Assembly: GCF_002999335.1 (NCBI RefSeq)
Contig: NW_020312751.1
Span: 1 to 64,000 of the forward strand
DNA from: Cyclospora cayetanensis
Taxonomy: Eukaryota; Apicomplexa; Conoidasida; Eucoccidiorida; Eimeriidae
DNA length: 64,000 bases
Direction of reading: 5' to 3'
Made by a program: the position numbers and the translations under genes. Each line of letters starts with the position of its first letter. Position 1 is the first letter of the stretch. Under the pieces are notes generated by a model that was not told the origin of the DNA, searched no databases, and saw only the letters and a list, made by a program, of their open reading frames with translations. Shown here in pieces: positions 35,066 through 46,447 of this stretch.

Positions 35066-36550
35066 CGGTGCCAGCGCTTGTTTGCTTTGCCGTTGCGGGT
35101 CCTGCAGTCAGTCTCCTTCCTCTGCGTTGCTACACTCCAATAAACTGCACGTTTTCATGAGAATGATGCTTTCCGCTGTTCAGAGGCAAGGACACAACAA
35201 CGGACCAGCAAACAGACGAGTTCAGACACAAAACTCGCAGCGTTCTCGAACGGAAGAGGGTGCCCACGAGGTTCGCTTATTATACTGCTTCAAGAGGTTT
35301 TCCTCTGGAGTTGAATTCGAGCACTGATTCGCTCAGAAAAAGCAATAGGGGGGAAGGCGGATGTAGAAGATCCTTAGCGCTTTCAACCAGTGCCCACCGG
35401 GGGGGAAATTTCAGAGAGAAGCCAGAGACACTGATATTGTTGTCTTCTTTTATCAACGGAGATACAAAAAACCTTACCAAATCAGCCCTTTAACCGCTGA
35501 AATTCAGGCCTTCCGGCGAGCCATAAGTCCGGCGCAACCCCTGTGGAGGGCCCTGTATGGTGGGGGGGCCCCCGCAAGAGAATCTTTCCTGGGCAGGCCT
35601 CGAGGAATGATGATCATAAGTTCAGCACCTTTCTCTGAGGATCAAGTGCTTAAACGTCCACCAGCCGAGGCTCTAAAAGATTTCTGTAGCGGTGGGCCTA
35701 CTATAAAAGTTCTGAGCCACAGCCAAATCCCGAAATCTCCCAGAACTTGAGGCGTTATAGTGAAAAGAGGTGGCTCCCAAGTGCAAACATAATCCCATGC
35801 CTAAACACAGAAGCCTCAGTATAAGCAAATCACCATGCATTAGACTTTTTGTGCGCTGAGGACACTGCGTGTAGCGCAGCTTATACCAGACGAAGCAACA
35901 CTTAAACACTTTCTGCGACGCTGGTTATGCTTGGACGTAAATTGATAGAGAATTAACGAATCGGCATTTCTGTCCATATATTTCACTTATCCCAGGGTCA
36001 GTTAGCTCAATACAAGGAGATGCAATGCTGGGTGGTTGTGCCCTGGACGCCCTCTGCACCTAGATGTAATTGCTCGGAGTGGACAAAGCGTGCAGCGACG
36101 CGCACGCTATTCTCCCTATCGCCTCACATCGAGAAAATTCAATGGGCGTGACCAGGGAAAGGCAAAACCGTTCGTTTCGGGAAGTACTCAATCACTGCCT
36201 ACTATGTTTGAAATCGAGTCACGAGTTAGTTCTCCCTACGGAGACCTTAAGTAGAGCGTTACACAGCCTATAAATTGCGCATTTATTTCTGACTAACGGC
36301 AGTGCCCCCGGGGGACCGAACCGATTTGTTACGGCCTAGGGCGTTGAAGGCCTCTCGGTGGCCCACTAGGGAAAAACTCCTCAGGCCTATCCAGCTGATG
36401 GTGTATACCTGTGCATTGCAAACCTTGAGACGTAGCAGCAGCAACAAAAGCGATTCAGCTCCAACAGCATACACCCGAAATTGTCTTAGTGTACAAATGA
36501 GGCTCTAGTAACACGAAGTGCATGTTGCACCGCGAAGAACCCAGGAAGCC
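35066..36550. other. intergenic, no gene seen
   Basis: Upstream of URM1 and downstream of the LMBR1 gene (both minus). Frames of 60-80 codons occur but lack support. A G/C palindromic stretch (GGGGGGGCCCCCGC) lies near 35562-35575. Confidence 0.4.
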
Positions 36551-39500
36551 TCAGTCCTGTTCTATCAACCCCCACTTTTTCTTTTTGGGGGTTTGGTAGG
36601 CCTTCTCCTCAGCACCAAACTCTCTTTCATACGTCCTAGGTGCCCCTGGGCCCTCCGTAAATTCAATGCGACGCCTCCCAGACGGACCCTCTTGCTGTTG
36701 CAGCGGCTGCTGCTGTTTCGCCTTGGAAGATCCCTTCAGAAAATGGAATTTGCGTTTTGCTGTAGGGCTGTTAACTGAGTCTCTTGCTGGAGCGGCGGCT
36801 GCGTGCTGCCCTGCCACAGCTGCAGCCGCAGCAGAAGCTGCTGCTGCCGCCGCGGGGTCAGCCGCAGCCTGGTCTACCATCCGCAACAACGGGGGAGGAA
36901 TCGGCGCGAAGGTGAGTTGCTGCTGTTGCTTGTGCTGCCGCCTCTTCCCGCAGCAGCACCAGTAAATGACAGCATGTAGCACGCTCAGCAGAAAACTGCC
37001 AAGCAGCAGATACTCAAAGATGTGCCAACGAAATAAGGGCCTGAATAAACATACACGCATACACACATACACATACACACACACACATACACACACACAA
37101 AAGACCGCAGCCCATATGCCTTGAAAGGGAAGGAAGCACCCTGAAAGCATATCCTTCTGGCTGTGCTTTTAGCTCCCTTTTGGCTGCTGCCCTTAAACCT
37201 CCAGTAAAGAGGATGGAAACGCGCGGAAAAGCAGTTTGTTAGCAAGTACCATACCCGAAAAAGGGGAGATGCCGTAATTGCACCCCGAAGCACAGGGCAG
37301 CTTCTGTTCCTCGAGCATAGCGTTGAAACGAGTTCTGCAAAACCAGTGTTAACAGCACATATAACGTCGCCCTGTCTAAAGCAGCCCAAATAAGGTGCGA
37401 GCTCGAAACTCCCAAACGCTGAGCTTCTGGTCCTTACATAAGAGAACAGGACGGCACCGCATGTGGAGATGCCCAAGAGGCCGACGTTGAACAAGAGCGA
37501 GTTTAGACGCGTGCCGTCCCGCCGCATCGGGTGGATCGCGAAACAGCAGAACATCTGCAAAAAACAGATTTCCCAATCCAGAAACGCCTTAAGTTCAACG
37601 AGTAGGATGCCGCTTGCAGCTGCACGAGCGTGGAGCCTCCCGCCCCCGACTCCCACCTCCCGGCTTTCGACCCCAAAGTGCAGTACAGCATCCTGAGTTA
37701 TGTACCCGCATGCCGACGGAAAAACAGCCCTTCAGCACGCAGACCAGGAAGTAGACGACCAAGAGAAAGTAGATGACCAAGCCCAGCAAGGCAGCCTTGT
37801 GAGTTGCCAGAAACTGCAGTAACAACAGCGCTCAACGCGACAGCTGCAGCATGAGTCCCAGCAGCCTGGTAGACTCGGTAATCAAGCATCTAGGTCAGCA
37901 GCGAAGCAATAGCAGCCGCAGTGCTAGCAGCGCGCCCTGATAATGCCAACACGACGGACGGCAGCGTGCAACTGAAGCAGCACGCGATAGCAATTGCAGC
38001 GACACAAGAAACCTAATTCATGCAGCGCTTCCTGGCTTGTGGGCCGATAGTTCGCCAAACGCTTGTTGGTGACTAGAAGTGTTACTGTCTGCGGACCTCT
38101 AGAAACCAGTCGACGAAAGCGAGAAAGCCTGAGGGTTGTTCCTGCGTGATGCGCGGTATGACAAAGTAGAAGAAAACGTGCAGAATCCACAGGGCAGAGA
38201 TACAGCTGCCAATACACCCGAGGGTGAGCCGCACAAAGGCCATCAAGACATAATTTCCTTTTTCCTTCATGACCTTGACGAGCTGTCTGTACTCTTCTTC
38301 CAGAACATAAACAGCCTGCTTGAAGCGTCGCTGCAGCTGCTGCTGTTGCTGCTGCTGCCGCAACTCGCGTACCCCGCTGCCACCACCAAACCATCTGCCG
38401 CCGCTGCTGCATGCGCCTGCTAAATGGAGCTGCTGCTGCTGTTGCAGCAAAAGCCCAGCGGCGTGCAGCTTCTGCGCCTTCGCACCCAGTTCTCGACGCC
38501 GCTCGCTGCGCACGCGCAAAGACACAAATTGTTAGTTCTTTCTTGAACTGTGACGTGCACGCACCAAGCCGCAGCCGTAGACGCTAGAGGCCCTTGTTCT
38601 CACTTGAAGAGAGGAAGCGCCATGGGGCGCTGCCTGTAGAGAAAAGAGGCGATCAGATCCTTGGGAAGGGTGAAGAGGCCAACGCCTCCGAAAACGGCAG
38701 AGGGGATAGAGCCCAGAGCCGACATTAGGGCAATCAAATACACCGAAAAGCCAGCAGCCACTTGCACTTCATCTGCTGGAGTACCAAGAGAGCCGCTGCT
38801 GCTGCTGCTGCTCGTGTTGCTGCCGCTTCCGTCAGAGGCCTCGGTTTCGCTGCCGAGGGGCACCGCACTGGCAGCACTGCTGCTGATGGAAGTACCACTG
38901 GGATTCAAGGTGGCGCAGAAAGTTCGCATCCACTCTGGCTGATCTGCGAAAGCAAGCCGACGATTCGTGTGATTGTCTTGTTCAAAGGTGCACAAAAAAC
39001 GTTTTGGCAAAGTGCTGGGAGGCCCCATAGGACCAAGGAAAGGGCTGTAGCCCTCCACAGGCGCACACAGTGTCGAGTTTTGCCGGGGAAGTCTTAGGGG
39101 TTAGAGCTTACTGGCTGCATTGACTTGATTACAGAGATCCCCGCTGAGTTTGAGATGGATCGAGCGGAAGAGAAGGAAGCAAACTCCCACTACGAGCGCT
39201 GCTGTAATCACGGAGCAGACAGTCAAACAGAGGGCCCGTCTGAAGGGTTTGGGAGATGCCGCTTTCGACAGGCGAGGGTCAGTGTCTGCCTCATAATAGA
39301 AGACGGCAAAGGGAAGTATAAAGAGCAGGTACAAGCCCATAAACCACCATGCGCAGCGCCAGTAGACTCGCATGTCGAGACCTAAGTAATTCACACCCCA
39401 CAGGCAAACAGACAGACAAGAAGATACGCAAACACATAGGCCCAAGATCCTGACATCCCCATATCTGCGTTTCTGTAGCTCTTTCCAAGGCTGTCTGCGA

Positions 39501-40027
39501 ATGCGGGAGCCTGCTTGCTGCAGCAAGACATAGACCAACGAACGCTCAGCGGGCATCACAATGCAGTTCTGAGGATTTTCTAGCACGTACCAGCGGTAGC
39601 GCCGGGTGAGGCTAAGGGAGAGTAGATGTTGTACACATCAAGAGGAAGCCCTAGAACTAAAAGCCAAACCAGCTGCAGGCCGAAAATGATGGCAATCTTC
39701 CCCACTGCCTCCTGAGCACACAGCGTGAAGTCGAAATCCTTGCGCCCTCCAGCCACACAGCGGAACACATGCTATGCCATACATCGCGCAAAGGAGCGAC
39801 AGGGCGTTTTGGCGGCTAGTTACAACGACACATACACTGCAAGGTGTGGCAGCGAGTGGTGGTATTACAGAGGGTAGCTAGCCGTCTGACAAGCTAGCCC
39901 GCTAGAATCTTACCTGCGCCGAGAGTCCGCTGTCATCTTGGTGCTCGAACAAGTAGAGAAGTCGCAAGTCGGCGAGGAGGCACACGAGCAAGTAAACAAT
40001 CAGAAACAAAATAAGCAGCCAATCCAT
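36551..40027 (-). CDS. LMBR1-family multi-pass membrane protein
   Basis: Family includes the lysosomal cobalamin exporter LMBD1, LMBR1/LMBR1L receptors and LMBRD2. Exons read on minus: 40027-39914 (MDWLLILFLIVYLLVCLLAD, first membrane helix), 39738-39591 (FGLQLVWLLVLGLPLDVYN), 39381-39112 (RVYWRCAWWFMGLYLLFIL, then FYYEADTD), about 38976-38604 (the signature AVFGGVGLFTLPKDLIASF), 38505-38097 (ERRRELGAKAQKL helix, Gln runs, VRLTLGCIGSCISALWILH), 37813-37706, 37554 to about 37370 (FAIHPMRRDGTRLNSLLFNV) and 37040-36551. Phases close at the joints 1-2, 2-3, 4-5 and 6-7. The start of exon 4, the end of exon 7 and a possible extra exon before 37813 are uncertain. The cytosolic tail is Ala/Gln-rich and ends KKKKWGLIEQD. 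The order of conserved blocks makes the family firm; which subfamily and what it transports cannot be told. Confidence 0.85.
37041..37100. repeat. CA/CATA microsatellite in intron
   Basis: ACACACATAC-type repeat directly upstream (in gene orientation) of the acceptor of the last LMBR1 exon, so on the coding strand it forms a GT/TATG tract next to the splice site. Cys/Val frames over it are artefacts. Confidence 0.9.
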
Positions 40028-41393
40028 TCCTACAAATACAGCAAGCAGCCCAACGTACGCCGTGCTCGTCGAGGCCTTTTAAACGGCTGCTCCTGCAGTG
40101 GCAGCTTGAGGAGGCTGGCAAACGAAGATTTGGGCACCTGCGGACCGCTTATCGCTTAGGCCTTCGATAACGAAGTGAAGTGTGCCTTACCGGCAGAGAC
40201 ACGGCAATGCACCCGAAGGGAAGCGTGAAGCCCTACACCATGAGGGATGAAAGACTTCACCAGCACTTGTTGCTGCTGAATCGTGGATGGCGTTGTACTT
40301 TATACCGGAAAAACTGTCCACGATACGACTTCAGCTGCAGCTATTCCTACGGGTTAGGGTGTGTTTGCAGACAGACGTTTGTCTGCCGCCCCTGCAGCTG
40401 TTTGCTGTCGCCTGCACGCTTCTGTTCGTTGTGTCTAATTCGCCTCACAAAGATACAGTCATCACCCCTCCTCATGCCTTATGGCCTCCCCACTCCTCTC
40501 GGTTTCCGTCCGCCCGCCTCCTTGTGAAGTTCTCTTGCTTGCGTCGTGCTGTCTTTGCTCCCTTCTGTGCTGCATACGCTGAAATACGCCGGATCGCTTC
40601 GATCCAACAGTGGGAACTGCCCTGAATCTACACAAGCAGCAGCCGCTGCGGATCGTCAGTTGATGCAACTGCTGGTCGTTACCCTCCCTTTACTTGCTGT
40701 TTGTTATTGCCGCTGCACATGATGCTGCTCGCTTCACAGCAGCATCTGCATCATGGGCAGCAGCTGCTGCTGCTGGTCTTTGTTATACCTAGCAGCCACT
40801 ACGCAGCCACAGGGCCCTTATTAGAGGTAGATTGCAAGACTGTACAACAGTCACTGCAGGCAAAAGCTCAAACTTAGGGTCGACCCTTCTCTGTGCATGG
40901 GGAGGGGTCCCTGCTCCCCAAAGCCAGGGGGCCCCAGGGGCCCTCACTAGAACCCAGGAAAGCCGCGAAGAAGGGTTGTTTGCAGTTATTTCTTATTCAG
41001 AGTTTCACAAAGTAAGCTGCAGCTAGAGGCCTTATCGGAGATACAACCACGAGCAGAGCCGACAGACACGTGTACCACACTGCGTAGCGGCGTAAGCTAA
41101 GCCGGAAGCATTGCGGATTGAAGGGGTCGTTATTCTTTTACACCCAAAAGTTGCGCGCTGACGAAAATATCTTTTCCCTTATCAAAGGGACAGCAACGCG
41201 CAGAACCGAGAGATGCTTGTACCTCGTTGCCACGCAGTGTAAGCTACGCCAGAAGGGCTGCTTGTTGAAGAGGGCGCCATTCCTTTTTGCCAAAAAGTTG
41301 CCTGCTGGGGTAATCTTTCCTTCCCGGCTTCAAAAAACGCTCACCTGAGGCACCACAGGGCCACGGTAAAGCGTTGGCCTTCGAGGGGCGCCC
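40028..41393. other. intergenic, one weak ORF
   Basis: Upstream region of the LMBR1 gene. A plus-strand frame 40287-40625 starts at a true ATG and encodes 112 residues with one hydrophobic segment (LQLFAVACTLLFVV). It has no recognised domain and may be chance. Short CAG/CTG clusters occur near 40715-40785. Confidence 0.3.
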
Positions 41394-41397
41394 AAAA
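41394..41397 (-). terminator. RNA polymerase III T-tract terminator
   Basis: TTTT on the minus strand immediately after the discriminator end of the tRNA-Gln gene, as expected for Pol III termination. Confidence 0.7.
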
Positions 41398-41468
41398 GGT
41401 CCCACCGGGATTCGAACCCGGGTTAGTGGATTCAAAGTCCACGGTGCTAACCACTACACTATGGAACC
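41398..41468 (-). tRNA. tRNA-Gln(UUG)
   Basis: A 71-nt cloverleaf on the minus strand. The acceptor stem pairs GGTTCCA with TGGGACC (one G-T pair). The D arm is GTGT-AGTGGTTA-GCAC and contains the A box. The anticodon arm is GTGGA-CTTTGAA-TCCAC, giving anticodon TTG and thus Gln for CAA (and CAG by wobble). The T arm CCGGG-TTCGAAT-CCCGG contains the B box. The variable loop is four bases, there is no intron, and CCA is not encoded, as usual in eukaryotes. Confidence 0.97.
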
Positions 41469-42352
41469 GACGACTGGGAACGGCAGCCCTCTCCAACAAT
41501 TCGGGTTGACGGTGCAGATTAGTTCGAGTTTGAAAGAGTGCGTAGGGACATTTAGGGATTGGTGCACCAGATGATAGAGGGGAGAATGAGCTGAAGTAGC
41601 GGTACGTGGGGAACACGAAATAGCTGGACAGCCTGAGCAGCAGATGTGCCATCAAACTCACGAATCGCATGAAGTCCGTAAAATTGCGCAGCCGTAGTGT
41701 GCTGCCTGGTGTGCATCAGTGCGAGCGCACCTACAGTTCACCCTGTTGTATGTGAGTCAGCACACGGAGAAGCATACATGAAGACACGCAGGGAAGGACA
41801 ACATGTGGCTTGACAGAAAGCCAAGACTTGCGCCACTAGACAAAATGACTGAGATAAATGTCAGTTACCAAGAAACACTATTCTGATTGATTTGACAATT
41901 AGCCTGCTGCGTAGGGCAACCAGGCACATGAGCTCGGAAAGGGGCGTTGGAGTTCTACGCAAAGCCACAAGAATCATTGTCCCCGATATATTAATACGTA
42001 TCCAACAAGTGCGCAAGCGAATTCCTGTGTGTAACGAAACGTAGTATTCCTCAGACCAAGCAGGCGCTGTCTTATGCGGCACTAGTAACCTCAATTGCTG
42101 TGCCCACATGCAACCGTAAAAAAAATAAAGACGTTATTGCTCGCGGAAAAAAAGAGGCAGGGAAATAAAGAGAGATACAGAAAGCCAAGAAAAGAGGCAG
42201 TTAAGAAGCCGAATGCCTCTCTATAGCCCCATGGCTTCTACGCATATATGTTTGCTTTCATGCAGTGTTCTTTCGTCACTGCGTTAGCACCAGTCTCCTG
42301 TATATGTGCGTGTTTTCTTCTTCCTTCCCCTCTCTCCCTCTCTGCTGCTTAG
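41469..42352. other. intergenic, no gene seen
   Basis: Between the tRNA and the 3' end of the lipid kinase gene. It should include the kinase 3' UTR near 42.2-42.35 kb. No gene-like frame was found. Confidence 0.45.
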
Positions 42353-45300
42353 TCACTGCCCTTCGATATGCTCAAGAGACCAACGAGGTGGGTTGGAGTT
42401 CGTTGCCATCTCAACATCGCGCCGCGATACCACCACGCGTACGGCCCTCGAGAGCACCTCAAGAGTTATGGAGCCTTGGTGCCGGTACACCTCGCCGTCC
42501 AGCCCAAAGATACCTGACACAACGAGAGGACAACCCATAAGAAGCATAGCGCCTAAATCGGACAAATGGAAGAATGAAGACCTGGCAACATCGCACCGAA
42601 GCACCAAGGTGAAGATGAAGCATTTCTCTGTGTGTGTCTCTCCTTCTCTGGATAAGCACGTGCGCCCAGTGCCCTTTTCTTATCCCGGAGAAAGACGACC
42701 CGTGTGTACATGATACTGGATAGTTTCTGTTCCCTGAGACCTGTTTGATGTGCGTATATCTATATTCCTGATTTAGTTGCTTCCTTCTTGGCCACCGTCC
42801 CCCGCTACATGCTTCCTCTCTTTGTACCGTGCCCTATGCCTCACCTCCGGCCCCCCTTTTGCTGCCTTCTCTCTAACCCTCCCTGCCTTACCTGGGTCTG
42901 GCAGTTCGAATCGGACGCGCGTGACGGGCAGTCTCTCAGTGCCCTTGCAATGCGGCCCCAATCTCGGCAGATCTTTGCTGTAAGACATCAAGCGGGGTGG
43001 GGAGATGCCTGGAAAACATCCACCCGCACTCACAACCACATAAGCACGTACACATGTACGCATGTACACACACACACACACACACAGATGTAGACCCAGG
43101 GGTAGAGAGATATGCGGCGAAGAGGAGGCTAAAAGGAAGGCGAGAGACGCAAGTTTAAAATCGAGGAAGTCAATAGCCTTATGGCATGCTGGCACTCATG
43201 CAGGGTTGGGGAGTTCACCGGCTTTGATGAGAAGCAGCCAGGCGAAGTCTGAGTTGAGCTGCGCCCAGGGCGTTGCGCAAACATCGTCTGTCCAGTGTTG
43301 CACCAAGTCTAAGGAGATAGACAGGTATGCACCTGAGGAGGCAGTGCCACAGCAAGTAATCTAGCGGTCAGTATTCTCGCGGAAGGACAATGCAGAGGAA
43401 GACAGGCAGAGTGGCACTTCCTGAGAGCATTGGCTAGAAGGCGCAAGTCAAGAACCTAGAGTACTTCGTTTATCCCGAAACCTTGACCAGCAAGCGAGCC
43501 TAATCTTAAGATCTTTACGGACCTTTCCTGTAAATCGTTTTTCCATTTGGAAGCGTCGCTTCAAGCGACACAGACTGAGTTTTCATGCAGATGAACTGGT
43601 AAAGCGGGGAGAGCAAGTAGCGGTAGTGCCCTGTCCACCGGAGGTCCTCGCTGTGGACCATGCAGGTTCCCAGATAGCCTGAGCCTCATACACACGAATC
43701 CAAGGGCAGAGGTGAGACGCGTCGAGAAAGGAGGAAAGGGCCCAGAGATGGGGATCAGATGAAAGTGCCAAAATGTGGGTGGCAGAGAAAGGAATGGCTT
43801 GAAGGAGCGGTATGTAGCAATGGGCAGCTTTTACTGCTAACCGAATTCCAAGCTGTTGACGCAGTAGTTGATGTGGTCGCCGGCGATGACCTTCATGATG
43901 CTCACGTATGCAGACTGCCCCTCAGATATTCTCTGCAGCCATTAAAGCATACAAGGCGTTTCATGGCGCAGATAGGTAGACAAGGAGCAATGCACCACAA
44001 TAACCCTGAACAGGGATGTTGCAAGAGCATGCAGGCACCTAAGCAGCAAGAGGGCCGATTGGACTGCAAAGCGAAGCCAAAAGCTTCTTGGAAAACCGAC
44101 AAGCAACGCTGCAGGAACAGTCCTTGCAGGCTGGTAACCAGTAGCAAAAATTAGGGAGAGCAAGCTTCCGGCATGCGTAAAACAAAGACTCTCAGGCGCA
44201 GGAAGACTTCGGAAGGGAGGCAGAGAGCTCTGAAGACGGCTTTGCACTGTGCTAATGCTGGGTGCTTACCCTGCACCAGTAGTGCAGCATGGGCAGTGCG
44301 CCTCCGAGTCGGTTAAGTGGAGCATCCTTGCCTGGTCCAATCCGTCGTACAAAAGCGTTTAGATGCCCCAAGTGTTCTCTTGTTGCTGCAAGCTCCTTAT
44401 TGATGTCTTGCAACCGCTCTTCGACCCGTATCCAATCGTCAGCTCCGTCGCTAACCGTCCCTGAACTCGCGCTACCCTTGCGTTCTTCTTCTCGGTCCTC
44501 CATAGGGTGTAGCAACGTTCTCTCCAGTTCTAGAGCCGTCCGAATTACAAAGCTCAGAGCCTGCCGCGTTGAGTCGCTTGATTCGGTTTTTGCCAGACGG
44601 GTAGAGTGCTTCCGCACTGCTCTTGAGGCCGCGGCAAGGGCCCTATCTCTCTCTGACAACCCTGGCAGCTGCCGCTCTTTCTCTTCATCCCATAGTTGAG
44701 CCTCTTCGCTATCGAATGAAGGCATCTCCTCCCTGCTGGTTTCTTGGGGTCCGAGGCTGCGCTGGCAGCGTTGCTTCAAGTAATCGAGTGCATGCCGCAA
44801 CCGCACGTCTTTGGGCCATGCAGTGACTCCCTGCTGACGTTCTTCCGTCCTCTCCGCCTTCACCAGATCCGGCGCCTTGCCGCTGTGTGCTTTCGCTCGC
44901 GATGCTAGCTTCTCGAAAGGTGACTCCACATGATCTGTTAAGTCGTCGCGGGGTGCAGGGTCTCTCCCGTCAGCAGGGCCTCCTAGCCATCTGCACTGCA
45001 GCGCCTCCTTCTCGTGTACTAACCGGCTTATCTTCGCCTCCGTCTCCGCAATATAATCTTTCCCCGCCAAGACGGCTCCCTCAGAGAACAAGAACTCTGA
45101 GCACCATGTGTTGCTTGTGCCCACGGGAACTGGCGTCACCGCCACTTGCGACTTCCACGGCTTTGGTGAAGCTCTACATGTTCTGATGCTGCCGGGCCGG
45201 TGTCTGTGGCTAGAGGTGCTCGGTGCTGGCGCCGCCCTTGCCGCCGCAGTGCGTCCGTTAACGATTCCAGTCTTGGCTTGTGCCTCAGCTTCACACTCTC

Positions 45301-46447
45301 GTTCGATCTCTCTATCTGATCTCACGTCCTCGTCGGTCTCGGGCATTTCTGCTCGCTCGGACTCCCCCCTTGCCGCAGTGACCTCTTGTAATAGCTTGGT
45401 GACTGTATTGAAGCTGCCATCGCCACCCAGCAGCAAGCAATGAGAAAAAAGCGGAGCAAACGCGAAAAGCAGCAGATATAGGAAGTGCATCGAGGACTTC
45501 TGCAGCACCACCGGCAGCAAGTGGAATCGGCTCCACGCATGTAAAGTCTGCATCCAAACATCGCTACGCACCACAAGCCGCGAGCGCGATGTAGTCTCGG
45601 ATGCGCAAACGTTCAGGGTTTTGCGTACCTGATGGCATGCTAGCAGAAGCAGAGGCTACATTCTATTGTGAGGTCATTGTGCATTTAAGGCCTATGGCCT
45701 TACTTACAGGGGCAATGATATCCCTGTACTGTTGCAGCGCTCGGTGCGCTCCGCTCGCTGGGTTGATAAGCACCAAAGCAATGTGCCTCTGCTGGGCTCT
45801 TGAGGGATGTTCTTCCGAACTCCCTATGTCCTTAGTCCCTTCTATTGGGTATAAGCGGGCGTAAGCTCTATCCAAGGGAGCCGCACGACGGGAAAGTCCT
45901 TCGGAGGCGCAGGTGGTGACTCGTGGGAACAAGCAGTACGCAACAAGAGAGGCAAACAGAGCAATGAACAAGACGGCAATGTGATCTGCTGTTGCTGCTT
46001 CTGTTGCAACTGTAGTGGTGACAGCGAAATACCGCAAAAATCCGGAAACAATAAGGAAAGGTCTGGTGAAAATGCGTAAGAGTTGCAGCACCGGCAGAAG
46101 CAGCAGCACCGCAACGAGCACAGCCACAGGAATTCCGCGTTTGACCAAAAATGAATGGAAATGCGGAATCAGAGGAAAGAGTTCTTCGCGCCCTGATGGA
46201 AAGGACACGCGGTTATCCGATTTGAAAGTCGCCTTTATTTCATTTTGCTGTACTTCAGGGAGTGTTGCTTTCGTTGTGAGACCTGCTCCATCCCTATCCT
46301 CCTCCGCCGTGGCTACACTCCTCCTGCCCAGGATCATTCTTTTCATTAAAGCCTCAACATCTTTCCACAGCTCCAGAGGGAACAGGGGGACCCCGCAGAG
46401 CTGATAGTTAACAGAGGCAACCACTTCGTCTAACAAAGCGTAATCTT
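42353..46447 (-). CDS. sphingosine/diacylglycerol kinase-like lipid kinase
   Basis: Kinase of the DAGK_cat superfamily, phosphorylating a lipid hydroxyl; fold-level resemblance is greatest to sphingosine and ceramide kinases. Seven exons on minus close exactly in phase: about 46447-45708, 45547-44270, 43914-43842, 43678-43523, 43308-43219, 43008-42892 and 42513-42353 (TGA). The nucleotide-binding blocks are VLINPASG, then LLLGGDGSFNTV, then VTPVPVGTSN. C-terminal-lobe blocks follow: IMKVIAGDHINYCVNSLEFG, SEDLRWTGHYRYLLS, LPVTRVRFELPDP and GLDGEVYRHQGSITLEVL. Before the catalytic part there are two hydrophobic segments (VAVLVAVLLLLPVLQLLRIF and HIAVLFIALFASLVAYCLF), so the enzyme is probably membrane-anchored. 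Two inserts disrupt the catalytic region: about 75 acidic residues after GGDG and about 270 charged residues after GTSN. The first exon begins at a probable acceptor (pyrimidine tract, ATGCAG), so the true N-terminus lies further upstream. Confidence 0.85.
43068..43086. repeat. (CA)n microsatellite in kinase intron
   Basis: Short ACACACAC run in the intron between the fifth and sixth kinase exons. Confidence 0.9.

Noticed and set aside
43759..44154. 131-codon plus-strand frame
   Set aside because: Antisense to kinase introns and the exon at 43842-43914, whose joints close in phase on minus.
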